In this document: positions 27,369 through 36,499 of the stretch, in pieces
Position numbering within the stretch: position 1 is the stretch's first letter
Layout: every line of letters begins with the position of its first letter
Source of the DNA: Lichenicola sp050954785
GTDB lineage: Bacteria; Pseudomonadota; Alphaproteobacteria; Acetobacterales; Acetobacteraceae
Direction: 5' to 3'
DNA length: 64,000 nt
Assembly (NCBI GenBank): GCA_050954785.1
Contig: JBPBQO010000191.1
Coordinates: forward strand, 1 to 64,000
Made by a program: the position numbers and the translations under genes
The notes under the pieces: model-generated
The model's input: the letters and a program-made list of their open reading frames with translations, nothing else
Database searches by the model: none
What the model was told of the DNA's origin: nothing

Positions 27369-29216
27369 ATGACGATGTCGATCGAGATCAAGGTACCAAC
27401 GCTGGGTGAAAGCGTCACCACCGCGATCGTGGCGAAGTGGCTGAAGCAGCCGGGCGAGCAGGTTGCGGCGGACGAGGCCGTGGTCGAGCTCGAAACCGAC
27501 AAGGTCAGCGTCGAGGTCGCGTCGCCATCGGCTGGCGTGCTCGGCGCGCAGGCGGTTGCGGAAGGTGCGGAAGTCGAGGTCGGTGCCGTTCTGGCGACCG
27601 TAGAGGCAGGTTCCGGCGCGGCTCCGGTTCCAGCCCCGGCGTTGGCCCCCACTCCTGACTCGGCATCCTCGACCGGGAGCTATCTGCCGCAACCGGCAAG
27701 CGCGCCTGCATCCGCGTCGGTCCAGGCGGACGTGCCTGCTTCCTCGGCACAGGTTGCGAAGCCGGCACCGCCCGCACCGACCGGCGCGCAGGCGGCAGCG
27801 GCGGTCGATGTGGGCGAGACCGATTACGACCTCATCATTATCGGCTCGGGTCCGGGCGGCTACGTCTGTGCGCTCCGTGCGGCACAGCTCGGGCTCAAGG
27901 TTGCCTGTGTCGAGAAGCGTGCGACGCTCGGTGGCACATGCCTCAATATCGGCTGCATTCCGTCCAAGGCGCTGCTGCAGAGCTCGGAGAATTTTCACGA
28001 GGCTGCCGAGGGTTTTGCCGCGCACGGCATCATCATCGGCGAGGTGAAGCTCGACCTGGCGCGGATGCACGCGCGCAAGGCCGAAGTGGTCGGCGCCAAC
28101 GTCAAGGGCGTCGAATTCCTGTTCAAGAAGAACGGCGTCACCTGGCTCAAGGGCGCTGGCCGCATTTCCGCTACGAACACCGTCGAGGTTTCGGGCGAGG
28201 GTGGCGCCAAGAGCTTCCGGGCGAAGAGCATCGTCATCGCCACCGGTAGCGACAGCATCTCGCTGCCGGGCCTTGCCATCGACGAGAAGCGGATCGTGAG
28301 CTCGACCGGCGCGCTCGAGCTGGAGAGCGTTCCGAAGCATCTCGTGGTGATCGGTGGCGGTGTCATCGGGCTGGAGCTCGGCAGCGTCTGGATGCGCCTC
28401 GGCGCCGAAGTGACGGTGATCGAATATCTGGATCGTCTGGTGCCCGGCATCGACGGCGAGGTCGCCAAGGCGTTCGAGCGGGTGCTGTCCAAGCAGGGCA
28501 TGAAGTTCAAGCTCGGGCATAAGGTCATCAAGGTCGAGACCGGCGATACCGGCGCGGTGGTGACGGTGGAAAAAGCCAAAGACGGCGCGTCGGAAACGAT
28601 CCAGGCCGATATCGTGCTGGTCGCGGTCGGCCGGCGTGCGGTGACGGACGGACTCGGTCTGGCCGAGATCGGTGTGGCGCTGGACGAGAAGGGCCGGGTC
28701 AAGACCGACGGGCATTATGCGACCAACATTGCCGGCATCTATGCAATCGGCGATGTGATCGATGGGCCGATGCTGGCGCACAAGGCCGAGGATGAGGGCG
28801 TGGCGCTGGCCGAGATGCTGGTGGGCCAGGCTGGGCATGTGAATTACGGGGTGATCCCGGCGGTGATCTACACCTGGCCGGAAGTGGCCGGGATCGGCCG
28901 GATCGAGGAGGATCTGAAGGCGGAGGGTGTCGACTACAAGGTCGGCAAGTTCCCGTTCAGTGCGAACGGCCGGGCGCGTGCGATGAACTCGACCGACGGG
29001 TTCGTGAAGATACTGGCCGACCGCAAGACCGACCGGTTGCTCGGTGCGCATATTCTCGGGCCGGATGCCGGGACGCTGATCGCCGAACTGGCGACAGCGA
29101 TGGAATTCGGAGCCAGCGCAGAGGATGTGGCCCGAATCTGCCATGCGCATCCGACCCTGAGCGAAGCCGTGAAGGAAGCCGCCCTGGCAACCGAAGGCCG
29201 CGCACTCCACGTATAG
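27369..29216 (+). CDS. lpd: Dihydrolipoyl dehydrogenase with N-terminal lipoyl domain
   Basis: The protein has 615 residues, about 140 longer than plain E3. Residues 1-80 are a lipoyl domain with K45 in ELETDKVSVEV; about 81-150 are an Ala/Pro linker; the E3 flavoprotein follows. In it, FAD loop IIIGSGPGGYVCAL, redox disulfide GGTCLNIGCIPSK, NAD loop VIGGGVIGLELG and C-terminal active-site HAHPTLSEAV are all intact. It reoxidises dihydrolipoyl groups. The lipoyl domain copies that of SucB (37 of the first 44 aligned positions identical by my count). Starts at 27369 and 27375 are both possible. Confidence 0.96.
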   Translation: MTMSIEIKVPTLGESVTTAIVAKWLKQPGEQVAADEAVVELETDKVSVEVASPSAGVLGAQAVAEGAEVEVGAVLATVEAGSGAAPVPAPALAPTPDSASSTGSYLPQPASAPASASVQADVPASSAQVAKPAPPAPTGAQAAAAVDVGETDYDLIIIGSGPGGYVCALRAAQLGLKVACVEKRATLGGTCLNIGCIPSKALLQSSENFHEAAEGFAAHGIIIGEVKLDLARMHARKAEVVGANVKGVEFLFKKNGVTWLKGAGRISATNTVEVSGEGGAKSFRAKSIVIATGSDSISLPGLAIDEKRIVSSTGALELESVPKHLVVIGGGVIGLELGSVWMRLGAEVTVIEYLDRLVPGIDGEVAKAFERVLSKQGMKFKLGHKVIKVETGDTGAVVTVEKAKDGASETIQADIVLVAVGRRAVTDGLGLAEIGVALDEKGRVKTDGHYATNIAGIYAIGDVIDGPMLAHKAEDEGVALAEMLVGQAGHVNYGVIPAVIYTWPEVAGIGRIEEDLKAEGVDYKVGKFPFSANGRARAMNSTDGFVKILADRKTDRLLGAHILGPDAGTLIAELATAMEFGASAEDVARICHAHPTLSEAVKEAALATEGRALHV

Positions 29217-29224
29217 TTGGATTT

Positions 29225-29267
29225 CAAAGGCTATGCCTTTGACGGGGTCCAGGGGCAGTGCCCCTGG
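29225..29267. repeat. Palindromic intergenic repeat before pdxA
   Basis: Two palindromes, CAAAGGCTATGCCTTTG (29225-29241) and CCAGGGGCAGTGCCCCTGG (29249-29267), fill the 77-base gap between lpd and pdxA. Inverted, they match the first two units of the sdhA-sdhB spacer in order and linker. Confidence 0.8.
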
Positions 29268-29293
29268 CCTGCTTCCATAGTCTGGAGACTCCC

Positions 29294-30280
29294 ATGCTGG
29301 CGCTGACGATGGGAGACCCCGCCGGCATCGGTCCGGAAATCACGTTCTGGGCCTGGCATGCCCTGCGGCGCAGCGGCCCGGCATTCGTATTGTTGGCAGA
29401 CCCCGCTTGGATTGCCTCGCTCGCGCATGGCGTCGCTACTGTCCGGCCGGTGGCATCGGTTGCCGAAGCCCGTACCGTGTTTCACGAGGCCCTGCCGGTC
29501 ATGGCGATATCCGCCCCGTTGGGCAGCACGCCGGCGCCCGGACATCCCGACCCCGGAAACGCGGGCGCCATTACCGCCAGTATTGCCGATGCCGTTCGCC
29601 TGGCGATGGCAGGCGACGTCGATGGGATCGTGACCAACCCGATCGCGAAGTCGGTCCTGAAGCAGGCGGGTTTTCCCTATCCCGGCCACACCGAATATCT
29701 CGCGGCGCTGACCGATGCATCCGGGCGCGAGGTGATGATGCTGGCTGGTCCGAGCCTGCGGGTGGTTCCGGTGACCATCCACGTGTCGCTGCGCGAGGCG
29801 ATCGAGCGTTTGTCGACCGACGAGATCGTTCGGGTTTCGCTCACCACGGTTGCAAGCCTGAAGCGAGATTTCGGGATCGCGCGGCCCCGGCTGGCGGTGG
29901 CCGGGCTCAATCCGCACGCCGGAGAGGATGGGCACATGGGTGTCGAGGACATCGACATCGTCAAGCCGGCGATCGAGCGGCTGCGTGGACAGGGGATCGA
30001 TGTGGTCGGTCCGTTGCCGCCGGACACCATGTTCACGGCACCTGCGCGTGCGCGCTACGATGTCGCGATCTGCATGTATCACGACCAGGCCTTGATCCCG
30101 CTCAAGACGCTCGACATGGCGCAGGGGGTGAACGTCACGCTCGGCCTCGACCTGGTGCGGACCTCGCCGGACCATGGCACCGCGTTCGACATCGCGGGAC
30201 AGGGCGTGGCCGACCCGGCCAGCCTGATCGCGGCGTTGCGTCTGGCCGGCAGCATTGCCGAACATCGAAAGACAGCGTGA
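29294..30280 (+). CDS. pdxA: 4-hydroxythreonine-4-phosphate dehydrogenase
   Basis: The protein has 328 residues from MLALTMGDPAGIGPEI, the normal PdxA N-terminus; the earlier in-frame ATG lies inside the repeat. Metal-binding histidines sit in PGHTEYLA, AGLNPHAGEDG and MYHDQALIPLK. It oxidises 4-phosphohydroxy-threonine; the product condenses with deoxyxylulose phosphate on PdxJ. The stop overlaps the pdxJ start (TGATG). Confidence 0.96.
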   Translation: MLALTMGDPAGIGPEITFWAWHALRRSGPAFVLLADPAWIASLAHGVATVRPVASVAEARTVFHEALPVMAISAPLGSTPAPGHPDPGNAGAITASIADAVRLAMAGDVDGIVTNPIAKSVLKQAGFPYPGHTEYLAALTDASGREVMMLAGPSLRVVPVTIHVSLREAIERLSTDEIVRVSLTTVASLKRDFGIARPRLAVAGLNPHAGEDGHMGVEDIDIVKPAIERLRGQGIDVVGPLPPDTMFTAPARARYDVAICMYHDQALIPLKTLDMAQGVNVTLGLDLVRTSPDHGTAFDIAGQGVADPASLIAALRLAGSIAEHRKTA

Positions 30281-30999
30281 TGGCGATGACACCGATACGG
30301 CTGGGCGTGAATATCGACCATGTCGCCACGGTCCGGAACGCGCGCGGTGGCGATCATCCCGACCCGCTGGAGGCCGCCCTGGCCGCGGTGGAAGCGGGGG
30401 CGGACGGCATTACCCTACATCTGCGCGAGGATCGCCGGCACATCCGCGACGACGATGTCGCGCGTATCCTGGCTGCACTGTCGGCGCCGATCAACCTGGA
30501 GATGGCGGCCACCGACGAGATGGTCGCGATCGCCCTGCGCCATGCGCCGCATGCGTGCTGCATCGTGCCGGAGCGACGTACCGAGGTGACCACCGAGGGC
30601 GGACTGGATGCCGCCGGCCAGATCGAGGAACTGGCGCCGAAGGTCGCGGCCCTGCGCGATGCCGGCATACGAGTGTCGTTGTTCATCGATCCGGATCCTG
30701 TTCAGATCGAGGCGGCGGCGAAGCTCGGCGCTCCGGTTGTGGAACTGCACACCGGCGCCTATGCCGAGGGGCGTGGCGGCGAGCTGGCGAGGCTTCGGTT
30801 CGGTGCGGCACTGGCGGCTTTGCGCGGCATCGAGGTGCATGCGGGCCATGGCCTTACCTACGCGAACGTTTCCCCGGTCGCGGCGATCGAGCAGCTCGCC
30901 GAACTGAATATCGGCCACTTCCTGATCGGCCAGGCGATTTTCGACGGGCTGCCGCAGGTTGTCCGTCACATGAAGGCGTTGATCGACGCCGCACGCTAA
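30280..30999 (+). CDS. pdxJ: Pyridoxine 5'-phosphate synthase
   Basis: The protein has 239 residues from the ATG overlapping the pdxA stop. Signature pieces are LGVNIDHVATVRNARGG, GITLHLREDRRHI, ELHTGAYAE and VHAGHGLTYANV. It condenses 3-amino-2-oxopropyl phosphate with 1-deoxy-D-xylulose 5-phosphate to form pyridoxine phosphate. It is followed after 15 bases by the YajO-type reductase gene. Confidence 0.96.
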   Translation: MAMTPIRLGVNIDHVATVRNARGGDHPDPLEAALAAVEAGADGITLHLREDRRHIRDDDVARILAALSAPINLEMAATDEMVAIALRHAPHACCIVPERRTEVTTEGGLDAAGQIEELAPKVAALRDAGIRVSLFIDPDPVQIEAAAKLGAPVVELHTGAYAEGRGGELARLRFGAALAALRGIEVHAGHGLTYANVSPVAAIEQLAELNIGHFLIGQAIFDGLPQVVRHMKALIDAAR

Positions 31000-31014
31000 A
31001 ACGGAGATCATACG

Positions 31015-31995
31015 ATGGATTACGCAAGACTTGGCCGTACCGGCCTGAAGGTATCGCGTCTTTGCCTCGGCTGCATGACGTATGGCGAGCCCGACCGGGG
31101 CAATCATGAATGGACGCTTGGCGAGGAGCAGAGCCGCCCGTTCATTCGCGAAGCACTCGAAGCGGGCATCAACTTCTTCGACACCGCCAACGTCTATTCC
31201 GACGGATCGAGTGAAGAGATCGTCGGCCGGGCACTGCGCGATTTCGCCAAGCGCGACGAGATCGTGCTCGCTACCAAGGTGCACGGCGTCATGCGGAAGG
31301 GCCCGAACGGCGGCGGCCTGTCGCGCAAGGCGATCCTGGCCGAGATCGACAACAGCCTCAGGCGGCTTGGCACCGACTATGTCGATCTCTACCAGATCCA
31401 TCGCTTCGACGACGAGACGCCGATCGAGGAGACGCTCGAGGCGCTGCACGACGTCGTGAAGGCGGGCAAGGCCCGGTATATCGGCGCATCGTCGATGTAT
31501 GCGTGGCAGTTCTGCAAGGCGCTGTATCTGGCCGATCAGCATGGCTGGACCCGGTTCGTCAGCATGCAGAACCACATGAACCTGCTGTATCGCGAGGAGG
31601 AGCGCGAGATGCTCGGCCTGTGCATCGAGGAGGGGATCGGGGTGATTCCGTGGAGCCCGCTCGCTCGCGGCAAGCTGGCCCGGCCGAACGGCGATGGCGG
31701 CACCGATCGTGCCCGTACCGATGCGTTCCAGCGCAAGCTGTACGACGCCACGGTGGATGCCGATGGACGTGTGGTCGATGCGGTCGGTGAAGTCGCCGAG
31801 GCACATGGGGCAACGCGGGCGGCGGTGTCGCTGGCATGGCTGCTGGCCAAGCCCGGCATCACCGCACCGATCATCGGGGCATCCAAGCCGCATCATCTGC
31901 AGGATGCGCTTGCTGCTTTGACGTTGTCGCTGAGCGCCGACGAGATCAAGCGCCTGGAAGCGGACTACGTGCCGCACGCCGTCGCCGGCTTCTGA
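31015..31995 (+). CDS. yajO: YajO-type aldo/keto reductase (putative 1-deoxyxylulose-5-phosphate synthase)
   Basis: The protein has 326 residues and is strikingly like E. coli YajO along its length: SRLCLGCMTYGEPDRGNHEW, FFDTANVYSDGSSEEIVGRA, LQALHDVVKAGKARYIGASS-type core and REEEREMLGLC. AKR catalytic residues are present (D in DTANVY with Y, K in ATKVHG, H in QIHRFD). YajO has been linked to making deoxyxylulose phosphate from ribulose 5-phosphate. Placement directly behind pdxJ, which consumes that compound, fits such a role. AACGGAG precedes the ATG. Confidence 0.88.
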   Translation: MDYARLGRTGLKVSRLCLGCMTYGEPDRGNHEWTLGEEQSRPFIREALEAGINFFDTANVYSDGSSEEIVGRALRDFAKRDEIVLATKVHGVMRKGPNGGGLSRKAILAEIDNSLRRLGTDYVDLYQIHRFDDETPIEETLEALHDVVKAGKARYIGASSMYAWQFCKALYLADQHGWTRFVSMQNHMNLLYREEEREMLGLCIEEGIGVIPWSPLARGKLARPNGDGGTDRARTDAFQRKLYDATVDADGRVVDAVGEVAEAHGATRAAVSLAWLLAKPGITAPIIGASKPHHLQDALAALTLSLSADEIKRLEADYVPHAVAGF

Positions 31996-32034
31996 CGCGA
32001 CGCCTGGCGCCGGCCGATCCCGGCGCCAGCCACG

Positions 32035-32529
32035 ATGGCGGTATTCTTCACGGCGGATACGCATTTCGGCCATGGCGGCGCACGCGGGCTCTATCGGCGG
32101 CCCTTCGCCAGCGTGGCCGCCATGGACGAGGCAATGGTGTTGAACTGGAACGGCATCGTCGGTCCGGGCGACGAGATCTGGCATCTGGGGGATTTTGCAG
32201 TCGGTCCGAAGCCCGACCGCATCGAGGCGCTGCTGGATAGCCTCAATGGCATCAAGCACCTGATCACCGGCAACAACGATCCGGACGCGGTGCGGTCATT
32301 GTCCGGTTGGCACAGCGTTCAGCCTTATGCCGAACTCATGCTGGACGGCGTCGGGTACGTGCTGTGCCACTACGCGTTCCGAAGCTGGCGCAACATGCAC
32401 CGTGGCTGGCTCAACCTGCATGGCCATTCGCATGGACGGCTGAAGCCGATGCCACGGCAATTCGACGTCGGTGTCGATTGCCGCGGTTTCCGGCCGGTCA
32501 GCCTGCAGGATCTGACCGGTTCTTCGTAA
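32035..32529 (+). CDS. Calcineurin-like metallophosphoesterase
   Basis: The protein has 164 residues. All five metal motifs are in order: FFTADTHFGH (near 5), IWHLGDFA (near 48), ITGNNDP (near 77), LCHYAF (near 110) and NLHGHSHGR (near 127). The family hydrolyses phosphodi- or monoesters; these short single-domain forms have no assigned physiological substrate. It starts 39 bases after yajO on the same strand and may be cotranscribed. Confidence 0.88.
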   Translation: MAVFFTADTHFGHGGARGLYRRPFASVAAMDEAMVLNWNGIVGPGDEIWHLGDFAVGPKPDRIEALLDSLNGIKHLITGNNDPDAVRSLSGWHSVQPYAELMLDGVGYVLCHYAFRSWRNMHRGWLNLHGHSHGRLKPMPRQFDVGVDCRGFRPVSLQDLTGSS

Positions 32530-32535
32530 TCCGGA

Positions 32536-33924
32536 TCACGGCAAAACCAGTCTTTTCCCGACGTTGTCCAGGTGCATTGTGTCCAGGTCGGACAGGTTGC
32601 GATGCGACGTTTCGGGGAGAAAGAAAAACGTGATCACGAAGCCGACCGCGCAGAACGCCATCGGATAGATCAGGCCGGCATACGGATTGCCCGTCTGTGT
32701 CACCAGCGCCAGGCTCACGATCGGCAGGAAGCCGCCGAAGATGCCGTTGCCGATATGGTAGGGAATGGAAATCGACGTGTAGCGAACCCGGCTCGGGAAG
32801 TTCTCGACGATGAAAGCGCCATACGGCCCATAGATCGCCGCGCAGATGACGACCGCCACGAACACCGCGATCGCCATGCGGATTTCGTCGACGCCCGCCG
32901 GGGTGACGGCGCTGCGTATCACCATGAAGATCGGCACATAGAGCAGCAGTGCCGCAGCCATTCCCGCGAGCATGAGCGGCTTGCGTCCGATCCGGTCCGA
33001 CAAGGTTCCGAACAGTACGAAGAACGGACTTCCGATCGCGACCCCGGCCGCCACCGCCAGCGTCGCCGTCAGGAAATCGACCTTCAGGATGCTCTCGACA
33101 TAGTACAATGCATAGAAATGGGCGGTGTAGAACGTGGTCGCCTGCGCACAGGACGCCCCGAACAGGAACAGCAGGATACGCCGGCGATTGACCGGATCGG
33201 CGATCGCGTCGCGTACCGGCAGGCGCGCGATCTGGCCGGCTTCCTTCAGGCGCAGGAACACCGGGGATTCCGACAGGGACATCCGGATGCGGACCGAGAC
33301 CAACACCAGCACCGTCGACAGCAGGAACGGTATGCGCCAGCCCCAGCGTTCGAATGCCTCCTGTCCGAAACCGAGGCGGCAGGCGATCACCACGATCAGA
33401 GACAGCAGGAAGCCGCCGGAGGCCATGGTCTGGATGTAGCTGGTCCAGCGTCCCCGTGCTCCATCCGGCGCGTGCTCGGCGACATAGCTGTTGGCGCCGC
33501 CATATTCGCCGCCGAGCGCGATGCCCTGGATCAGACGCAACACAACCAGCAGCACCGGCGCCAGATAGCCCGCGGTGGCGAAGGTCGGCAGCAAACCGAT
33601 CGCCGCGGTCGATAGGCCCATCAGGATCAGGGTGACGAGGAACGTCGTCTTGCGTCCGAGACGATCGCCGACATGCCCGAAGATCACGGCGCCCAATGGC
33701 CGCACCGCGAAGCCGGTGGCGAACGCGGTGACGCTGACCAGCATCGCCGCCACCGGATCGTGCCCGGGATAGAACAGCCGGGAAAACACGATGGCCAGGC
33801 TGCCGTAGAGAAAGAAGTCATACCACTCGATGATCGTGCCGACGCTCGACGCAAGCACGAGATAACCGGGTGATATGCTGGTGCTCCGGCTGTCTGTGCC
33901 GGCGCCCTTCGGATTGGTATCCAT
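32536..33924 (-). CDS. MHS-family metabolite:H+ symporter (MFS)
   Basis: The protein has 462 residues with 12 hydrophobic helices. MHS features are GTIIEWYDFFLYGSLA at the first helix, FGHVGDRLGRKTT (MFS motif A), RLIQGIALGGEYGGANSYVA and the second motif A FGTLSDRIGRKPL. It imports organic acids, osmolytes or aromatic acids; substrate not deducible. The iron-type dehydrogenase lies 117 bases upstream on the same strand and may act on the imported compound. Confidence 0.9.
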   Translation of the reverse strand: MDTNPKGAGTDSRSTSISPGYLVLASSVGTIIEWYDFFLYGSLAIVFSRLFYPGHDPVAAMLVSVTAFATGFAVRPLGAVIFGHVGDRLGRKTTFLVTLILMGLSTAAIGLLPTFATAGYLAPVLLVVLRLIQGIALGGEYGGANSYVAEHAPDGARGRWTSYIQTMASGGFLLSLIVVIACRLGFGQEAFERWGWRIPFLLSTVLVLVSVRIRMSLSESPVFLRLKEAGQIARLPVRDAIADPVNRRRILLFLFGASCAQATTFYTAHFYALYYVESILKVDFLTATLAVAAGVAIGSPFFVLFGTLSDRIGRKPLMLAGMAAALLLYVPIFMVIRSAVTPAGVDEIRMAIAVFVAVVICAAIYGPYGAFIVENFPSRVRYTSISIPYHIGNGIFGGFLPIVSLALVTQTGNPYAGLIYPMAFCAVGFVITFFFLPETSHRNLSDLDTMHLDNVGKRLVLP

Positions 33925-34041
33925 GGTGTTCCTCCCTTGGCACGGTCCGCTCTGACGGCAGCCTCGTGCGCGATTCTGGATGGTGTCGGTGACTGTCCTA
34001 TCGTGCGGCGTCTGCCGCTTCGATAGGAGGCCCGGGCACGA

Positions 34042-35220
34042 TCAACCGGGCCTGGCCGGTTCGGCTGCCCAGATCTCGCGGTAAAGCGCGGTGATGTCGG
34101 ATGCATCCGGGACGCGCGGATTGTTTCCGGGCGATCCGGAGGCCAGAGCCTGTTCCGCCATCAGCGGCAGCAGCGAGGTCCAGCGGCCGGGATCGATTCC
34201 GTAACCAAGTGGCGTCGGAACCTGCAGCTCCTCGTTCTTCGCCTTCAGGGCTGCGATCAGCCTGTGGTTCGCTTCCGCGTCGCTCGTCGCGGGATCGGCC
34301 ACACCCATTGCCCGTGCGCACTCGGCATAGCGTGCTTCCGCGCCGGGGATCGACCATGCGGTGACGGCTGGCAGCAGCATGGCGTTGGAGAGGCCGTGCG
34401 CCACATGGAAATGTGCGCCGATCGGACGGCTCATCCCGTGCACCAGCGCGACGGACGAGTTGGAGAACGCCATGCCCGCCTGCAATGCGCCAAGCATCAT
34501 CGCCTCGCGCGCTGCACGGTTGGACGGCTCGGTGCATGCGGTCGAGATATTCGGCCAGATCGCCCGTATCGCGGCCAGCGCCAGTCCGTCGCTGAACGGG
34601 TTGGCCTGCTTCGAGACATAGGCTTCCAGCGCATGCGTCAGCGCATCGAGCCCGGTATCGGCGGTCAGCCGCCAGGGCTTCGACAGGGTCAGTTCGTAAT
34701 CGACGATCGCGATGCGGGGCAGGTAGGCCAACCCGACGCACAGCATTTTCTCCTGTGTTTCCTCATCGGTGATGATGGTGAAGCGGGTCGCCTCCGAACC
34801 GGTACCGGCCGTTGTCGGCACCGCGATCACCGGCAGGCCGGCAATGTCCTGGACGTGCGGAAATTTGAGCTGGCGCGGCGTGGTCGGGTGGGATGCGAGA
34901 ACCGCCACCATCTTCGCGGTGTCGATCGGGCTGCCGCCGCCCAAGCCGATGATGCAGTCCTGCGTGCCGCCGCGCAGCGTGTGCATCGCCGCCTGCACGG
35001 ACGCCACTGTCGGGTCCGGAACGACGTCTGCGAACACCCGCGGCGTCATCCCGGCATCGCGCAACAGGCCGAGGACCCGGTCGAGCACGCCGTTCCCGGC
35101 CAGATAAGGATCGGTGACGATCAGCGGTGCCAACAGTCCGAGTTGGGCTAGTGCGCCCGGCAACTCGCGAACCGCACCGCCGCCGACACGGAGTGAACCC
35201 GGAAGATAGAGCGCTCTCAT
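34042..35220 (-). CDS. Iron-containing alcohol dehydrogenase family protein
   Basis: The protein has 392 residues. NAD-binding GGGSPIDTAK is near residue 95. Metal ligands are visible as D in TGLDALTHALE and the histidines of VHGMSRPIGAHFHVAHG. Type III alcohol dehydrogenases reduce aldehydes or oxidise alcohols; 1,3-propanediol and maleylacetate enzymes are relatives. The substrate is unknown. Upstream of and codirectional with the MHS transporter. Confidence 0.9.
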   Translation of the reverse strand: MRALYLPGSLRVGGGAVRELPGALAQLGLLAPLIVTDPYLAGNGVLDRVLGLLRDAGMTPRVFADVVPDPTVASVQAAMHTLRGGTQDCIIGLGGGSPIDTAKMVAVLASHPTTPRQLKFPHVQDIAGLPVIAVPTTAGTGSEATRFTIITDEETQEKMLCVGLAYLPRIAIVDYELTLSKPWRLTADTGLDALTHALEAYVSKQANPFSDGLALAAIRAIWPNISTACTEPSNRAAREAMMLGALQAGMAFSNSSVALVHGMSRPIGAHFHVAHGLSNAMLLPAVTAWSIPGAEARYAECARAMGVADPATSDAEANHRLIAALKAKNEELQVPTPLGYGIDPGRWTSLLPLMAEQALASGSPGNNPRVPDASDITALYREIWAAEPARPG

Positions 35221-35390
35221 GGTCGTTCCCCTTGACGACGCGACGATAACCCTCCTGTCTAGAAGAACAACTCACGGGGGGAGTTCGCGCCGCCGCGTGT
35301 GAAGACCGTGTGCCGGGCTGCACAGGTCAGGACATGCGCGTCGCTGCCGATCCTGAAGGTCGGGCGGAGACCAGGCTCCGCCCGTTTCTC

Positions 35391-35696
35391 TCAGCTCGCG
35401 GGGGCCACCGCTGTCGCAGTCGACGGTTTCAGCACCGCATCGAGAAGCGGCTCCAGCACCGGCACGACGAGCGGCAACAGAGGCAGCGCCTGGTTGAGTG
35501 TCTGGACGATTGCAGTGCTGCCTTCGCTCCGGGCAATGGCGATGGCACCACCGATGGCCGCGCTGGTGAGGGCCGCATAACGCGCGGTGCCGTTCTGGCC
35601 GAGCGCTCCGGCGACGGCGAGCGACACGGCCGAGAGGCCGGCATAGGTGGATGGTTCGGCAAGGCGTGCGAACACGCCGGACAGGAACGATTTCAT
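35391..35696 (-). CDS. Small hydrophobic membrane protein, possibly prophage-related
   Basis: The protein has 101 residues with a GGGAG ribosome site. Two hydrophobic stretches (about 18-33 and 42-55) begin with ARLAEPSTYAGLSAV, an opening I associate with small phage or prophage membrane proteins; this link is from memory and weak. The C-terminus is Leu/Val/Pro-rich. It sits next to an integrase remnant, consistent with a mobile origin. Confidence 0.55.
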   Translation of the reverse strand: MKSFLSGVFARLAEPSTYAGLSAVSLAVAGALGQNGTARYAALTSAAIGGAIAIARSEGSTAIVQTLNQALPLLPLVVPVLEPLLDAVLKPSTATAVAPAS

Positions 35697-36013
35697 CGTT
35701 CGAAACTCCCAAACATCGAGGAAGGAATGGCGTCGCGATGACGCCGGTCACGCTGGCGGCTCGTCGGTCATGACAATCGCCATCGGGAACAGGGAGAACC
35801 TGGCAATGCGGCTGGTTCATTTAATTTGCGTGATGGTGCCGTCGCGGCGGTCCCGGTCGCAGATCGTGCTGACTGCGTGCGCGGGAAAGCGGTCGGCTCG
35901 GCTGTGCCAGAACGGTTGGCGCAGCTTCTCAAGTATGAAACGATACTACACCGAAACGGGTCCAGAGGCAAGAATTTATACTGGTGGGGTTAGTTATTGG
36001 CCTATCATGTTGA
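35697..36013. other. Degenerate stretch between the small membrane gene and the integrase remnant
   Basis: There is no intact gene. On the plus strand one frame open from 35741 to a TAG at about 35998 reads like the tail of a protein (PERLAQLLKYETILHRNG) but has no start codon of its own. It may be what is left of a gene destroyed when the islet formed. Confidence 0.35.
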
Positions 36014-36499
36014 ATTGCAGGTGGGGATGCCGGCAACGTCGAGACCCGCAAGACCGGGCGAAAGCTGCCGATCAACGTCACGGTTTATCCCGAGCTCGAT
36101 GCCGCGCTGAATGGCACCCTGCGCAGCAGCACGTACGTGGTGGTACGCGAGACGCCGGCGGTGAAAGAGGGTAAGGCGGCAAAGATTCCGGCGCCGTACC
36201 AACGCCACACGTTTGGGCACGAGTGGCGTAGCATCGCCACAAAGGCCGGCATTCCACTCGATCTGCAGTTTCGTGACCTGCGCGCTACCGCCCTGATCGA
36301 GCTCGCAAACTCCGGTGCCGACATCATTCCTTTGTCGACACATGGCGGCTATGAAACGCTGCAGATAGCCAAGCGTTACGCGGGACCAACGGTGGCGCAA
36401 TTCCGAACCGCAGCTAGGCAGTGGGTAGAACACCGGGCAGAAGACAAGTTACAACGGAACAGCAGGGCGTCCTGGAAGATTACTTCAGTCGAGGACTGA
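36014..36499 (+). pseudogene. Tyrosine recombinase/integrase, C-terminal remnant
   Basis: The frame is open from 36014 (a TGA precedes it) to a stop at 36497, giving about 161 codons; an ATG exists only at 36137. The readable part holds the end of a catalytic domain: LQFRDLRATALIELANSGAD (box II arginine region), STHGGYETL (the LGH-like box) and KRYAG with the presumed tyrosine. The first half of the catalytic domain and the DNA-binding N-terminus are missing, so it is not functional. It overlaps the 3-prime end of the opposed membrane-protein gene by 20 bases. Confidence 0.75.

Noticed and set aside
27276..29210. 644-residue open frame opposite lpd
   Set aside because: Antisense to an intact lpd with every catalytic motif. 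Arg/His/Asp-rich text with no recognisable fold.
31015..31995. Assignment of the aldo/keto reductase as a generic voltage-gated K+ channel beta-type or stress reductase
   Set aside because: Long runs shared with YajO (for example the GEPDRGNHEW and REEEREML segments) are more specific than the general AKR match.
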